Source of the DNA: JBHHYU01 sp046757725
Lineage (GTDB): Bacteria; Desulfobacterota; Binatia; UBA9968
DNA: 14,960 nucleotides
Direction: 5' to 3'
Assembly: GCA_046757725.1 (NCBI GenBank)
Contig: JBHHYU010000079.1
Coordinates: 1 to 14,960, forward strand
Both the position numbers and the translations under genes were made by a program. Below are positions 1 through 7,251 of this stretch, piece by piece (within the stretch, counting starts at the first letter, position 1; each line of letters opens with the position of its first letter). Below the pieces are notes generated by a model, which made no database searches, was not told where the DNA came from, and saw nothing but the letters and a program-made list of their open reading frames with translations.

Positions 1-2482
1 CGTGTTCTTGGAGAAAACGCTGCAGCAGCTCACTCTCCCGCTGGGTGTACATGGAGGCCTCTTCGTAAATAAAGAAGCGAGCCTTGGGATTACTGCCGAG
101 CTGCTCCTCTAGGGCGTGGCGTAGGTCGGCCGTGCCCGCGATACGGAGGATCTTCTTTTCGTCGTCCAGAAGCTGATAGACACCTTCTGCACCGGACACC
201 GTTGAGATATGCTCTTGATCGAATTTCAACCACGGCTCAGGCGGTAGGATGGGCGAGCCCATCTGGAACCGGAGGTCGCACCTGAGACATCGTCTTGCCT
301 CCCTCAACGCCGTGGTCTCGTCGAAGCCCAGCTCTATCGGGTCAAAGCTGGTCTGGCGCTCAACAAGCGAAAGGTAAGGCATGGGCTCGCGGCCCCTGGA
401 GGCAAAGTCCCCGTCGTGACCGATCCAGGAGTCAGTCTCCTGAACCGGAGCGAGAAGCTCTTCAATGACGCCATCACCCCCAAGATACCGGTCGATGGAA
501 GTCGCGACCTTCCTTCCGGCAGCGATGGCCTGTATGACCGAGGATGGGCCGCTGACCACTTCACCGGCGGCAAATATTCCCGGTAAAGGAGCGGCAAGGG
601 ATACCTCGTCCACGCGAACCGTTCCCCGTTCCGTGACCAGCTCCTGGCGGTCTTCTCCGAGGAAGGAGAAATCGGGGCTCTGGCCGATAGCCAAGATCAC
701 CGTATCCGCTTCGATCACGGTTGTGACCGATGGGTCGAAGGATGGATTAAAGTGTCCTGACCCGTCGAAGACCCGGGTGCAGCGAACCAGCTCGATCCCG
801 GCCACCTTCCCGTTGGCCAAAACCCGCTTTGGCCCCCAGGATGGGTGGAGGACGGTGCCTTCTTCGCAGGCCTGTTCTATTTCCGATTCGAAAGCCGGCA
901 TCTCGGCGCGAGATTCCAGGCAAGCGATCTCGATTGCCTTTGCACCCAAACGCCGAGCGGTAAGCGCCACATCCATCGCCACGTTGCCTCCGCCAATCAC
1001 GGCGATCCGCCCTAAAGGGGTCCCCGGCCATGAGCCGAGGTTCACCTGACGTAGAAAATCCATACCCCAGAGAACCCCCGGCATCTCGCTTCCCTCAAGC
1101 CGGATCTTCTTGCTCAGCTGGGCTCCAACTGCCAGGAAGACGGCGTCGTATTCGCTCCGGAGCCTTTCCAGTGAAAGGTTGGAGCCCGGGCCGACGGGGG
1201 TGTTGGTCCGCAACTCTATGCCTCGGCCTAGAATGCCATTGATCTCCCGCTGTACCACCTCGTGAGGCACGCGAAACCTGGGTATACCTTGCAGCAGCAT
1301 TCCTCCAGGCTCGGGGGCAGACTCGAAAACTGTTACGGCGTGACCTTTCGCCCGGAGATAGTAGGCCGCTGTGAGCCCTGCCGGGCCTGAGCCCACAACG
1401 GCGACTCTTTTTCCCGTGTTTGCTGCCGGCACCGCCTGATCGGGCGGCCTGCCATGTTCCGCAGCAAAACGCTTGAGCCTGCATATAGAGACGGGCTCGC
1501 TCACTCTGCCTCGCCGGCAGACACTTTCGCAGGGATGGAAACAGACATAGCCGAGGACCGCAGGAAACGGAACCTTCTCCCGGATCACGGCAAGGGCCTC
1601 GTCGTATTTCTCCCGAGCGATAAAACGGACATAACGAGGTATGTCGATCCCGGCGGGACACCCCGCGCGGCAGGGAACGATAGCCTGTTCCTTTGAAAAT
1701 GCGGCTGTGATGTCGCTGGGTTTGTCCATGAGCGCACCGGTGGGACAGACTTCGACACAGGCGGTGCAGAATCTGCACTCTGACTCGGGCAGGGAAAGGG
1801 CAGTTGTCCCCACCTCCACCCGACTATCGGTTATCGTAAATCCCAGGGCTTCAACTCCTCGCACATCGGCACAAACCCTTACGCAGCGGGTGCAGCCGAT
1901 ACACAGGTTGTAGTTGCGTGTAAAAAGGGGGTCATCTTGGATGTTGGGCAGATCACGAAACACATAACGCGGCGTGTCCTGCTTAATTCCGACGTAGTCG
2001 GACACTTTACGTAGTTCGCAATTTGCAAACTTCGTACAACAACGCTCGGGCACAGGGATATTGAAGGAGCAGGCTATTCGGTCGCATCCCTCCCTGTTAG
2101 GGCAAGTGAGGCAAACGTGCGGATGATCCGCCAGAATCTCAGCGAGGCGATCCTGCCGCCCGGCGATAACCTTCGGCGTTCCGCTCTGAACCTGCAGACC
2201 TTCTTCAACGGGGATCGAGCAGGCCGATACGAGCTCGCCACCCAACTCAATCAGGCACAGCCCGCAACCTTGGAATTCTATCGATTCGGAGGGATTCCCC
2301 CGAACCGTCTGACCCTCCCGGTAGATTACAGGAAGGCCCTTTCTACCACGGGCTAGAGGGAGACTGGGGTGGGAGCAAAGGCCGGGGATATAGACGCCGG
2401 CACTGCGGGCTGCCTCCCGAAGGGTAACGCCTGGCGGCGCCGTTACCTGTGCGCCGTCGATGGTTAAGACGACAGAATCCAT
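1..2482 (-). CDS. NuoG/GltD-type Fe-S flavoprotein oxidoreductase, probable ferredoxin reductase for benzoyl-CoA reductase (partial, C-terminus off window)
   Basis: The frame is open without interruption for 827 codons from ATG at 2482 and leaves the window on the left. Domains in order: a 2Fe-2S ferredoxin domain (C36, C73, C76, C88); a NuoG-type His-Cys motif (H120-x3-C124-x2-C127-x5-C133); two 4Fe-4S motifs (CxxCxxCxxxC at 194-204 and 236-246); a GltD/DPYD-like Cys-rich helical domain (about 268-340, C271, C275, C314, C318, C322, C334); an FAD Rossmann motif GSGPAG at 364-369; an NAD(P) motif GGGNVA at 497-502; a CLRC pair at 732-735; and a C-terminal segment from 767 that resembles a GIY-YIG fold. 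Such proteins move electrons between NAD(P)H and ferredoxin. It lies 4 nt after a ferredoxin gene in a benzoyl-CoA reductase operon, so its inferred job is to reduce that ferredoxin. It occupies a role comparable to BzdV of Azoarcus, but orthology is not shown. A GGTGAAGGG element directly precedes the ATG. Confidence 0.88.
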   Translation of the reverse strand, partial: MDSVVLTIDGAQVTAPPGVTLREAARSAGVYIPGLCSHPSLPLARGRKGLPVIYREGQTVRGNPSESIEFQGCGLCLIELGGELVSACSIPVEEGLQVQSGTPKVIAGRQDRLAEILADHPHVCLTCPNREGCDRIACSFNIPVPERCCTKFANCELRKVSDYVGIKQDTPRYVFRDLPNIQDDPLFTRNYNLCIGCTRCVRVCADVRGVEALGFTITDSRVEVGTTALSLPESECRFCTACVEVCPTGALMDKPSDITAAFSKEQAIVPCRAGCPAGIDIPRYVRFIAREKYDEALAVIREKVPFPAVLGYVCFHPCESVCRRGRVSEPVSICRLKRFAAEHGRPPDQAVPAANTGKRVAVVGSGPAGLTAAYYLRAKGHAVTVFESAPEPGGMLLQGIPRFRVPHEVVQREINGILGRGIELRTNTPVGPGSNLSLERLRSEYDAVFLAVGAQLSKKIRLEGSEMPGVLWGMDFLRQVNLGSWPGTPLGRIAVIGGGNVAMDVALTARRLGAKAIEIACLESRAEMPAFESEIEQACEEGTVLHPSWGPKRVLANGKVAGIELVRCTRVFDGSGHFNPSFDPSVTTVIEADTVILAIGQSPDFSFLGEDRQELVTERGTVRVDEVSLAAPLPGIFAAGEVVSGPSSVIQAIAAGRKVATSIDRYLGGDGVIEELLAPVQETDSWIGHDGDFASRGREPMPYLSLVERQTSFDPIELGFDETTALREARRCLRCDLRFQMGSPILPPEPWLKFDQEHISTVSGAEGVYQLLDDEKKILRIAGTADLRHALEEQLGSNPKARFFIYEEASMYTQRESELLQRFLQEH

Positions 2483-2486
2483 CCCT

Positions 2487-2774
2487 TCACCAGGAGTGTG
2501 CAATGGCGCCAGATTCGCAGGCCTCCATGCAGGGCAAGGGCCCACGGCCGCTTGCCGGCTTGCAAGGGGCGCAAGTATACTTTATTTTCTTGCGCTCCTC
2601 GTCCCTGACGGCTGCGACCGTCTTGTCCGACAAGGGATCATACTCATCCGCAACCATCTCGAGGACCTTTGACGGACAGGCAGGCACACAGTCACCGCAG
2701 CTGTTGCACTTATCGGTGTCGATGCTGATAAAGTATTCGCCGGAGCCGTCTTTATAACCGTAGTTAGCGATCAA
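2487..2774 (-). CDS. bzdM: 2[4Fe-4S] ferredoxin, electron donor to benzoyl-CoA reductase
   Basis: This 95-residue protein has two cluster motifs. The first is the classic C23-x2-C26-x2-C29-x3-C33-P. The second is C68-x2-C71-x10-C82-x3-C86, with an enlarged loop and no proline after the last Cys. In benzoyl-CoA reductase systems a low-potential two-cluster ferredoxin feeds electrons to the ATPase subunits, and the position directly after bzdQ supports that role. The start chosen is TTG at 2774. It overlaps the bzdQ TGA by 4 nt (ATTGA) and has AAGGGGG about 4 nt upstream, so translation is probably coupled to bzdQ. The same frame stays open further upstream inside bzdQ (to 3071), but that part has no ferredoxin character and would overlap bzdQ heavily. 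The symbol rests on position and family only. Confidence 0.87.
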   Translation of the reverse strand: MIANYGYKDGSGEYFISIDTDKCNSCGDCVPACPSKVLEMVADEYDPLSDKTVAAVRDEERKKIKYTCAPCKPASGRGPLPCMEACESGAIAHSW

Positions 2775-3643
2775 TTTGCCCCCTTCTGAATCAACGTGTC
2801 GGCAAAGAGCGCAGCCCCCAGCGCACCGGCAATCTGGCTGTCGTATGTGCTCGTGACCGTTTTGATGCCAAGAACTTCCTCCAGCCGTTTTACTACTCCC
2901 GTGTTCTTGGCAATCCCTCCGGTGATAAAGAACTGCTCTTGGACGCCGATCCGGCCGAGCAGCAAGCTGACTCGATGGGCCATTGCCGAGCAATAGGATG
3001 CCAGAACCATGTTCTTGGACCAGCCGGAGCGCATCAGGCCCAGGGCTTCCGACTTGGCAAAGACCACGCATGTGCTGCTTACTTCCGGAGGCTGCTTTTC
3101 TACCTGGAATGAAAGCTCACCGATCTCTTTGATGGGAATGGACAGAAGATCCGCCATCACTTCCATCCCTCTGCCAGTCCCCGCCGCACACTTGTCGTTC
3201 ATCAGAAAGTTGCTTACTTTGCCCCGCTCATCGCAGAGAATGGCCTTGCAGTCCTGGCCCCCCATGTCGAGGACCGTGCGGATTTTAGGTCCGGCCATAA
3301 AGTTGGCCCCGCGCGCGTGGCAGGCGATCTCGGTGATGGCCCGGTTGGCGAACGGGACATTGACACGACCATAGCCCGTTCCCACGGTGTACTGGAGATT
3401 TTTCAGCTCCATTCCCGTATCCTTCAGGGCGCCATCAATAGCCTTGTTCGCACTTTCAGGGCTGTTGGATCCCGTACGGAAATTACTAAAGGCGAAGATC
3501 TGCCCGTCCACAAGAACCAAGGCCTGGGAACTCACCGATCCTACATCAACTCCAGCTGCAATCCTCTTGCCCTGGAGCCAATCCATCTCCGGGTGGTGCC
3601 AACTATATTCCGTCCATCTCCAGAATTCCTGCGTCTCCGCCAT
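2771..3643 (-). CDS. bzdQ: Benzoyl-CoA reductase, bzd-type, ATPase subunit Q
   Basis: This 290-residue protein of the BadF/BadG/BcrA/HgdC ATPase family (ASKHA fold) has the length usual for BzdQ. Visible motifs: phosphate-1 loop DVGS at 33-36; DMGGQD at 126-131; cluster-ligand Cys C152 in a KCAAGTG motif; second ligand Cys C192 in a TCVVFAKSE motif; adenosine motif TGGIAKN near 241-247. In this family a [4Fe-4S] cluster is held between the two ATPase subunits by these Cys. ATP hydrolysis drives the electron to the catalytic NO pair at very low potential. The first 25 residues are a Trp-rich extension ahead of the ATPase fold. ATG at 3643 is preceded by AAAGGAG with 5 nt spacing, which overlaps the end of bzdP (gap 16 nt). 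The HgdC activator of 2-hydroxyacyl-CoA dehydratases is the alternative, but the paired ATPase genes argue for benzoyl-CoA reductase. Confidence 0.93.
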   Translation of the reverse strand: MAETQEFWRWTEYSWHHPEMDWLQGKRIAAGVDVGSVSSQALVLVDGQIFAFSNFRTGSNSPESANKAIDGALKDTGMELKNLQYTVGTGYGRVNVPFANRAITEIACHARGANFMAGPKIRTVLDMGGQDCKAILCDERGKVSNFLMNDKCAAGTGRGMEVMADLLSIPIKEIGELSFQVEKQPPEVSSTCVVFAKSEALGLMRSGWSKNMVLASYCSAMAHRVSLLLGRIGVQEQFFITGGIAKNTGVVKRLEEVLGIKTVTSTYDSQIAGALGAALFADTLIQKGAN

Positions 3644-3659
3644 AGCAACTCCTTTCTAT

Positions 3660-4427
3660 CTACTTGCTCGCCGCCAGGGCTGCTCCGATGGCCCCAACGA
3701 ATTCGGGCTCTTCGGCCGTGCGAACGTTATCGACCCCCAGCGTTCTCTTGAAGGCGTCCACGAAACCCGGGTTGTGGGCCACTCCTCCAACCAGAGCGAG
3801 TTCGGGCGCTACTCCGACCCGACGCACCATGGCAACGACCCGGCTGCTCAGCCCATCGTGAACGGCGCGCGCGATGTCGGCTTTAGATGTTTTTGCATGG
3901 ATGAGGGAGACTACCTCCGACTCGGCAAAGACGGTGCACTGGGCGTTCATTGGGATGGTCTGAGTGGACTGAAGGGAGAGAGGGCCGAGCTCCTCCAGTT
4001 TTACCTCCAGGGCACGTGCCATGGCCTCGGTAAAGGCCCCGGAGCCAGCGGCGCATTTTTCATTGACAGCGAAGTCAACGACCTTCCCGCTTTCGTCGCA
4101 TTTGATCGCTCTTGCCTCTTCAGCCCCCACATCGACCACCGTTCGCGCTGAGGGAAAAAGAGAGACCGCCCCGAGTGCGGCGGCCCGCACCTCGGTCACA
4201 TCGCTCTTTGCAAAGGGTATTGACTTCCTTCCGGCGCCGGTGGTGACAATAGTCCCGATAGCCTCACGCGAAAGACCGGCCTCTTCCAATGCCTTATCCA
4301 AAGCCTCGTTGGCCGAAGCCGTCTGATCGAATCCGCTAAGAACCATGCCCTTAGCCTTGACCTTTCGGTCCTCCATCAGAATGACTTTTACGGTTTTAGC
4401 GCCTACATCGATTCCCGCGATAATCAA
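3660..4427 (-). CDS. bzdP: Benzoyl-CoA reductase, bzd-type, ATPase subunit P
   Basis: This 255-residue protein is the second ASKHA-fold ATPase of the pair and a diverged paralogue of bzdQ. Motifs: DVGA at 7-10; DVGAEEARA at 99-107, which stands where the Q subunit has DxGGQD; C125 in KCAAGSG; C164 in QCTVFAESE; GGVAHNPG at 214-221. The two Cys are the expected half-set of ligands for the [4Fe-4S] cluster shared with subunit Q. The loss of the GGQ signature matches the smaller ATPase subunit of benzoyl-CoA reductases (BcrD/BzdP type). Having two different ATPase subunits separates this complex from 2-hydroxyacyl-CoA dehydratases, which use a homodimeric activator. The start is TTG at 4427, with AAGGAGGAG 5 nt upstream. 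No in-frame ATG fits the N-terminal strand and phosphate loop. The gap from bzdO is 57 nt, the largest in the operon. Confidence 0.92.
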   Translation of the reverse strand: MIIAGIDVGAKTVKVILMEDRKVKAKGMVLSGFDQTASANEALDKALEEAGLSREAIGTIVTTGAGRKSIPFAKSDVTEVRAAALGAVSLFPSARTVVDVGAEEARAIKCDESGKVVDFAVNEKCAAGSGAFTEAMARALEVKLEELGPLSLQSTQTIPMNAQCTVFAESEVVSLIHAKTSKADIARAVHDGLSSRVVAMVRRVGVAPELALVGGVAHNPGFVDAFKRTLGVDNVRTAEEPEFVGAIGAALAASK

Positions 4428-4484
4428 AACTCTCCTCCTTTCTTTCTTACTGGAGAATTGCCGGGGCAGATCCGCGTCCTGGTT

Positions 4485-5819
4485 CTAAACTGCGGCCCGT
4501 TGAGCACTGGCGGCCGGAATCTGCTCCAGCCCTAAGGTTTCCATAAATGACTCGATGCGGGAGAAGGTGCGCCGCTCATCAAACTCCTTCTCGTCCGCCA
4601 TGTTGCCCTCATAGGTCATGACCGGCACCCCCGCTTCGATCAAACCCAAGCGATTCTCCATGCTTCCCACGGTCAGACCCTCGCAGCCCCTGTTGAGATG
4701 GAGGATCGCACCGTTGAGCTTCCACTCTTTTACCATCCGGAGCATCATGCGTGTCTTGATCCGCGGGTCATAGAAATGCTGCCACTGGGGACGGGACAGA
4801 TTCCAGTCGGCAGTAATCCTCAAGGCCTCATCTCGACTCTTGATTTCGATCCCGAGTTGCTGGGGTGTCTTGCGAGGTCCCCAGCTCCCGTCCTCCTGAT
4901 CGTCGAAAATCCCTTCCAGACCGAAGGTATAAAGGGAACCCACAGAGACGACGCCGAACTGTTCCATGTAACGGTAGATCTTTAAAAAACCCCAAGGGGG
5001 CTGGGTATCGGTGATGATGCGGCAGCGTTCGTAAGGCACCGCGGCAATGCCACGGACCACACGGTCCTTCACCTCATCACGCAACTCCTCGTAAAAGTCC
5101 GCAATCTCCTTGGAAGAGCGCTGGAGGGTTGCCAGTACGTAAAGCGAGAACATAGTCTTCTCATCCAGGGGAGCCGGGATAGCCTTGTTCAGTGTACAGA
5201 TCTCGGCCCACAGAGAGGTCGAACGGCACTCGTTGTGAACCGCAGTGATCAGTTTCTCGTCATCGTAGTTCCTACCGGTCACCTTCTCCATTCCTTCGAT
5301 GCAATCATGCAGCTGGGCTACCACGTAATTCAGCCGATCCTGGTCCAGGGTCTCATACGGGCCGACGCAGACGTCGACACAGAAAAAAGGGACCTTTTCT
5401 TCCACAGAGGCCTCCTGGTCCCACTTCGAGTGGCTGCAACAAATCTGGCTCTGGAAATAGAAATCCGGCTTGGGAAACTCCCCCCCCCAGAGAAACTTGT
5501 TGAGGTACACGGATCCCCAGTAGATGCGCATATAGGAGCAGAGATCCCGAGCCCAGCCCCGGGCGTCGGCGGCGTCCTGGCACTCCAGGGCCAGTTGCCG
5601 GTTAAACGCTACGGATGCCGCGTAGGGCTCACCCGTCATGACGTAGACGTCGTCTCCCAGACCCATCGGGACAGCATCGAAGGCCCAGGCCCCTCCGCTC
5701 CAACGGATCCCCCCCCGCTCGTGGGCCGAAGCATAGTCCTTGTAATACTGTTCACGGATCTCTTTGGCTTTTTTCCAGCATTTCAGGGGCTCGGTCGGGT
5801 ACTTGGTTGGGGTCGTCAT
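4485..5819 (-). CDS. bzdO: Benzoyl-CoA reductase, bzd-type, catalytic subunit O
   Basis: This 444-residue protein belongs to the HgdB/FldC-like (2-hydroxyacyl-CoA dehydratase D-component) family and has the length expected for BzdO. Recognisable stretches are the tandem Cys C127-C128 in a QICCSHSKW motif, C147 and C151 shortly after, and C379 in an NRGCEGL motif near the C-terminus. The family uses such conserved Cys to hold a [4Fe-4S] cluster near the acyl-CoA site. With BzdN it forms the module that takes electrons from the PQ ATPase and reduces the aromatic ring. ATG at 5819 is preceded by GGAGG with 9 nt spacing, and this site overlaps the bzdN stop codon (gap 14 nt), which suggests coupled translation. 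The last residues are an Ala-rich tail. The substrate could be benzoyl-CoA or a substituted benzoyl-CoA. Sequence reading alone does not decide. Confidence 0.93.
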   Translation of the reverse strand: MTTPTKYPTEPLKCWKKAKEIREQYYKDYASAHERGGIRWSGGAWAFDAVPMGLGDDVYVMTGEPYAASVAFNRQLALECQDAADARGWARDLCSYMRIYWGSVYLNKFLWGGEFPKPDFYFQSQICCSHSKWDQEASVEEKVPFFCVDVCVGPYETLDQDRLNYVVAQLHDCIEGMEKVTGRNYDDEKLITAVHNECRSTSLWAEICTLNKAIPAPLDEKTMFSLYVLATLQRSSKEIADFYEELRDEVKDRVVRGIAAVPYERCRIITDTQPPWGFLKIYRYMEQFGVVSVGSLYTFGLEGIFDDQEDGSWGPRKTPQQLGIEIKSRDEALRITADWNLSRPQWQHFYDPRIKTRMMLRMVKEWKLNGAILHLNRGCEGLTVGSMENRLGLIEAGVPVMTYEGNMADEKEFDERRTFSRIESFMETLGLEQIPAASAQRAAV

Positions 5820-5833
5820 TGTCAGTTTCCTCC

Positions 5834-6958
5834 TCAGAAAAGCTCCTCGCCTCTAATCGTCTCTAGAAATGCCTCCACGCGGATGCGGAAAGGACCTAGA
5901 GGATTGGTCGAGTCGAACTCCAAAGAAAGGGTGGGGACACCGTTCTGCTCCAGATATCGTTTCAGGCGCGGGTTGTCCCCCTCGTGGGGGTCACAAAACT
6001 TCTCTTGCATGATGATCGCTCCCTGCGCCCGGTAGTCTTTGGCGAGGCCCAGGACGTGCTCGAACCGAGAATGTCCGGGATAATCCTTGACAGGGCACGG
6101 GGGACGATCGATGTAGCGATTGGCTACGGCCGCCATACGGTCTCCGTCAGGGATCAACTCGTTCCAGAAATAGCGACTCCCGGCGCACTGCTCGTCAATG
6201 ACTACAGTGCTACCTACGGATTCCACCATCCTAAAGAACTCGGCATCATCGTTCTCGCTCCCGACCGCCATGAGGCGAATTCCGGCTTCTCGAGAGAGCT
6301 TCCGCTGGGGAAGATCGGCCAGCACCGCCTCCAGAACCTGGCTGTGCTCTTCCTTGTCGATAAACTGGCTGGTAACGGCCATATACATGGCCTCCTCGCC
6401 CGTAAGAGGCGGATTGTCCAGCTTGCGTAGTTCATAAGCCTTACGTAGTAGACGGCGGTTGCGATTTAGAATTTCAATCCCTCGATCCAGATCTTGCTCG
6501 GTCAGTGCCCGACCACTGTATTCCTCGATGGCCTTTTGGAACTTTTCCACCTCGCCCCGGTGATAGGTCCGAGCATGAGGGTTTTGCACCGTATTGGGCA
6601 TGGGGATGTAATAGCTAAATTCGACGGGCAGGTGGATTCTCCACGAGTTGAAGGTCTGGCGGAAATGGATGCAGGAATGCGCAAGTACGACCCCGTCCAG
6701 GTAGTTAAATCTCCCTTTCAACCCCTGGGCCAGGGCATCCCGGCAGAAGGGACAGAACATTCCGAAGATATGCGGTTCAGTGACGTCCTGTGGCTCGTGA
6801 CTTCCCAGGATACGCACAGGAAGCATGTTCGCAGCCGCGAGGATCTCCTCCGGAACGTAAGTGCAAAAGGTGCCGATGACTTTCCCTCCGGTCCGTTCTT
6901 TCCAGGCCTTGGCGTAGTCGTGGCGATGTTCGTACCACTCCCTGAATTTCTCAATCAT
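5834..6958 (-). CDS. bzdN: Benzoyl-CoA reductase, bzd-type, catalytic subunit N
   Basis: This 374-residue HgdB-family subunit is the partner of BzdO and the first gene of the operon. Conserved Cys are seen at 32 (GTFCTYVPEE), 69 and 72 (FCPFC), 96 (AHSCIHFR), 258 (DEQCAGSRYFW) and 322 (EKFCDPHEGD). The last two motifs are characteristic of the 2-hydroxyacyl-CoA dehydratase/benzoyl-CoA reductase superfamily. It should carry one of the active-site [4Fe-4S] clusters. The ATG at 6958 was chosen because GGGAG lies 8 nt upstream and the protein begins directly with the family N-terminus (MIEKFREWYE). The frame stays open to another ATG at 7042, which would add 28 residues without family character, and that start was not used. 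A weak promoter-like pair lies 50-85 nt upstream. Confidence 0.94.
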   Translation of the reverse strand: MIEKFREWYEHRHDYAKAWKERTGGKVIGTFCTYVPEEILAAANMLPVRILGSHEPQDVTEPHIFGMFCPFCRDALAQGLKGRFNYLDGVVLAHSCIHFRQTFNSWRIHLPVEFSYYIPMPNTVQNPHARTYHRGEVEKFQKAIEEYSGRALTEQDLDRGIEILNRNRRLLRKAYELRKLDNPPLTGEEAMYMAVTSQFIDKEEHSQVLEAVLADLPQRKLSREAGIRLMAVGSENDDAEFFRMVESVGSTVVIDEQCAGSRYFWNELIPDGDRMAAVANRYIDRPPCPVKDYPGHSRFEHVLGLAKDYRAQGAIIMQEKFCDPHEGDNPRLKRYLEQNGVPTLSLEFDSTNPLGPFRIRVEAFLETIRGEELF

Positions 6959-7009
6959 GAGACAATCTCCCTTTGATTTTTGAGATGGCGGCCGTAAATA
7001 GTTTCGCAA

Positions 7010-7042
7010 GATATATGCCAGGGATGTTACCCCGGCGGTCAA
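7010..7042 (-). promoter_or_regulatory. Weak candidate sigma-70-like promoter for the bzd operon
   Basis: On the minus strand TTGACC (7042-7037) is followed after 21 nt by TATATC (7015-7010). A shifted -10, CATATA, gives a 19-nt spacer. Either spacer is longer than the usual 17 nt, so the call is weak. The position, about 50 nt upstream of the bzdN ATG, is sensible. Confidence 0.25.
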
Positions 7043-7061
7043 AGTTGGAGACGAGACAATG

Positions 7062-7081
7062 CTAGAACGGATGTTCGCTAG
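7062..7081. promoter_or_regulatory. Imperfect palindrome, possible operator
   Basis: The inverted repeat CTAG(..)GAAC-GGAT-GTTC(GC)TAG has a perfect GAAC/GTTC core with a 4-nt centre and CTAG flanks that are offset by two bases. It lies just upstream of the candidate bzdN promoter, about 104 nt before the ATG. That would suit a dimeric regulator, but no regulator is known for it and chance is possible. Confidence 0.3.
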
Positions 7082-7234
7082 AAAAACAGGTCATTTTCCA
7101 GGGATACGGTTCTTTAGAAAAACCGCATCGGCGGATGAAAAGAGGCGAAAGTCACCGCCTTATTATTTTCAAGAATAGGAAATTTTCAGACTTGTTTACC
7201 AAAGATGAGAACGGTTCTAGATCCGGTTTCCGGC

Positions 7235-7251
7235 AGGCGGAACGCCTTTTT
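7235..7251 (+). terminator. Short GC hairpin followed by T residues, weak terminator candidate
   Basis: AGGCG (7235-7239) and CGCCT (7243-7247) form a 5-bp stem with a 3-nt GAA loop, followed by T residues to 7251. GGCA/TGCC could extend the base across the T run. No gene clearly ends just before it on the plus strand, so it may be an attenuator-like element or chance. Confidence 0.25.

Noticed and set aside
1095..1778. A 227-codon minus-strand frame inside the left oxidoreductase region
   Set aside because: The translation is rich in Arg, Ser and Gly without domains. The overlapping minus-strand frame from 2482 carries all Fe-S and Rossmann motifs without a stop.
2775..3071. Upstream extension of the ferredoxin frame inside bzdQ
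   Set aside because: This part is out of frame with bzdQ and has no ferredoxin features. The TTG start at the bzdQ stop gives a protein of sensible length.
3387..4151. A 254-codon plus-strand frame opposite bzdQ/bzdP
   Set aside because: It is antisense to two clear ATPase genes, and its translation has no recognisable motif.
5235..6035. A 266-codon plus-strand frame opposite bzdO/bzdN
   Set aside because: It is a shadow of the bzd genes with low-complexity translation and no ribosome site.
2771..6958. 2-hydroxyacyl-CoA dehydratase with its activator
   Set aside because: Those systems have one homodimeric ATPase. Here two distinct ATPase subunits, one with the GGQ motif lost, and a dedicated ferredoxin fit benzoyl-CoA reductase.
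6959..7042. Longer bzdN starting at 7042
   Set aside because: The extra 28 residues lack family character. The ATG at 6958 has a good ribosome site and matches the usual N-terminus.
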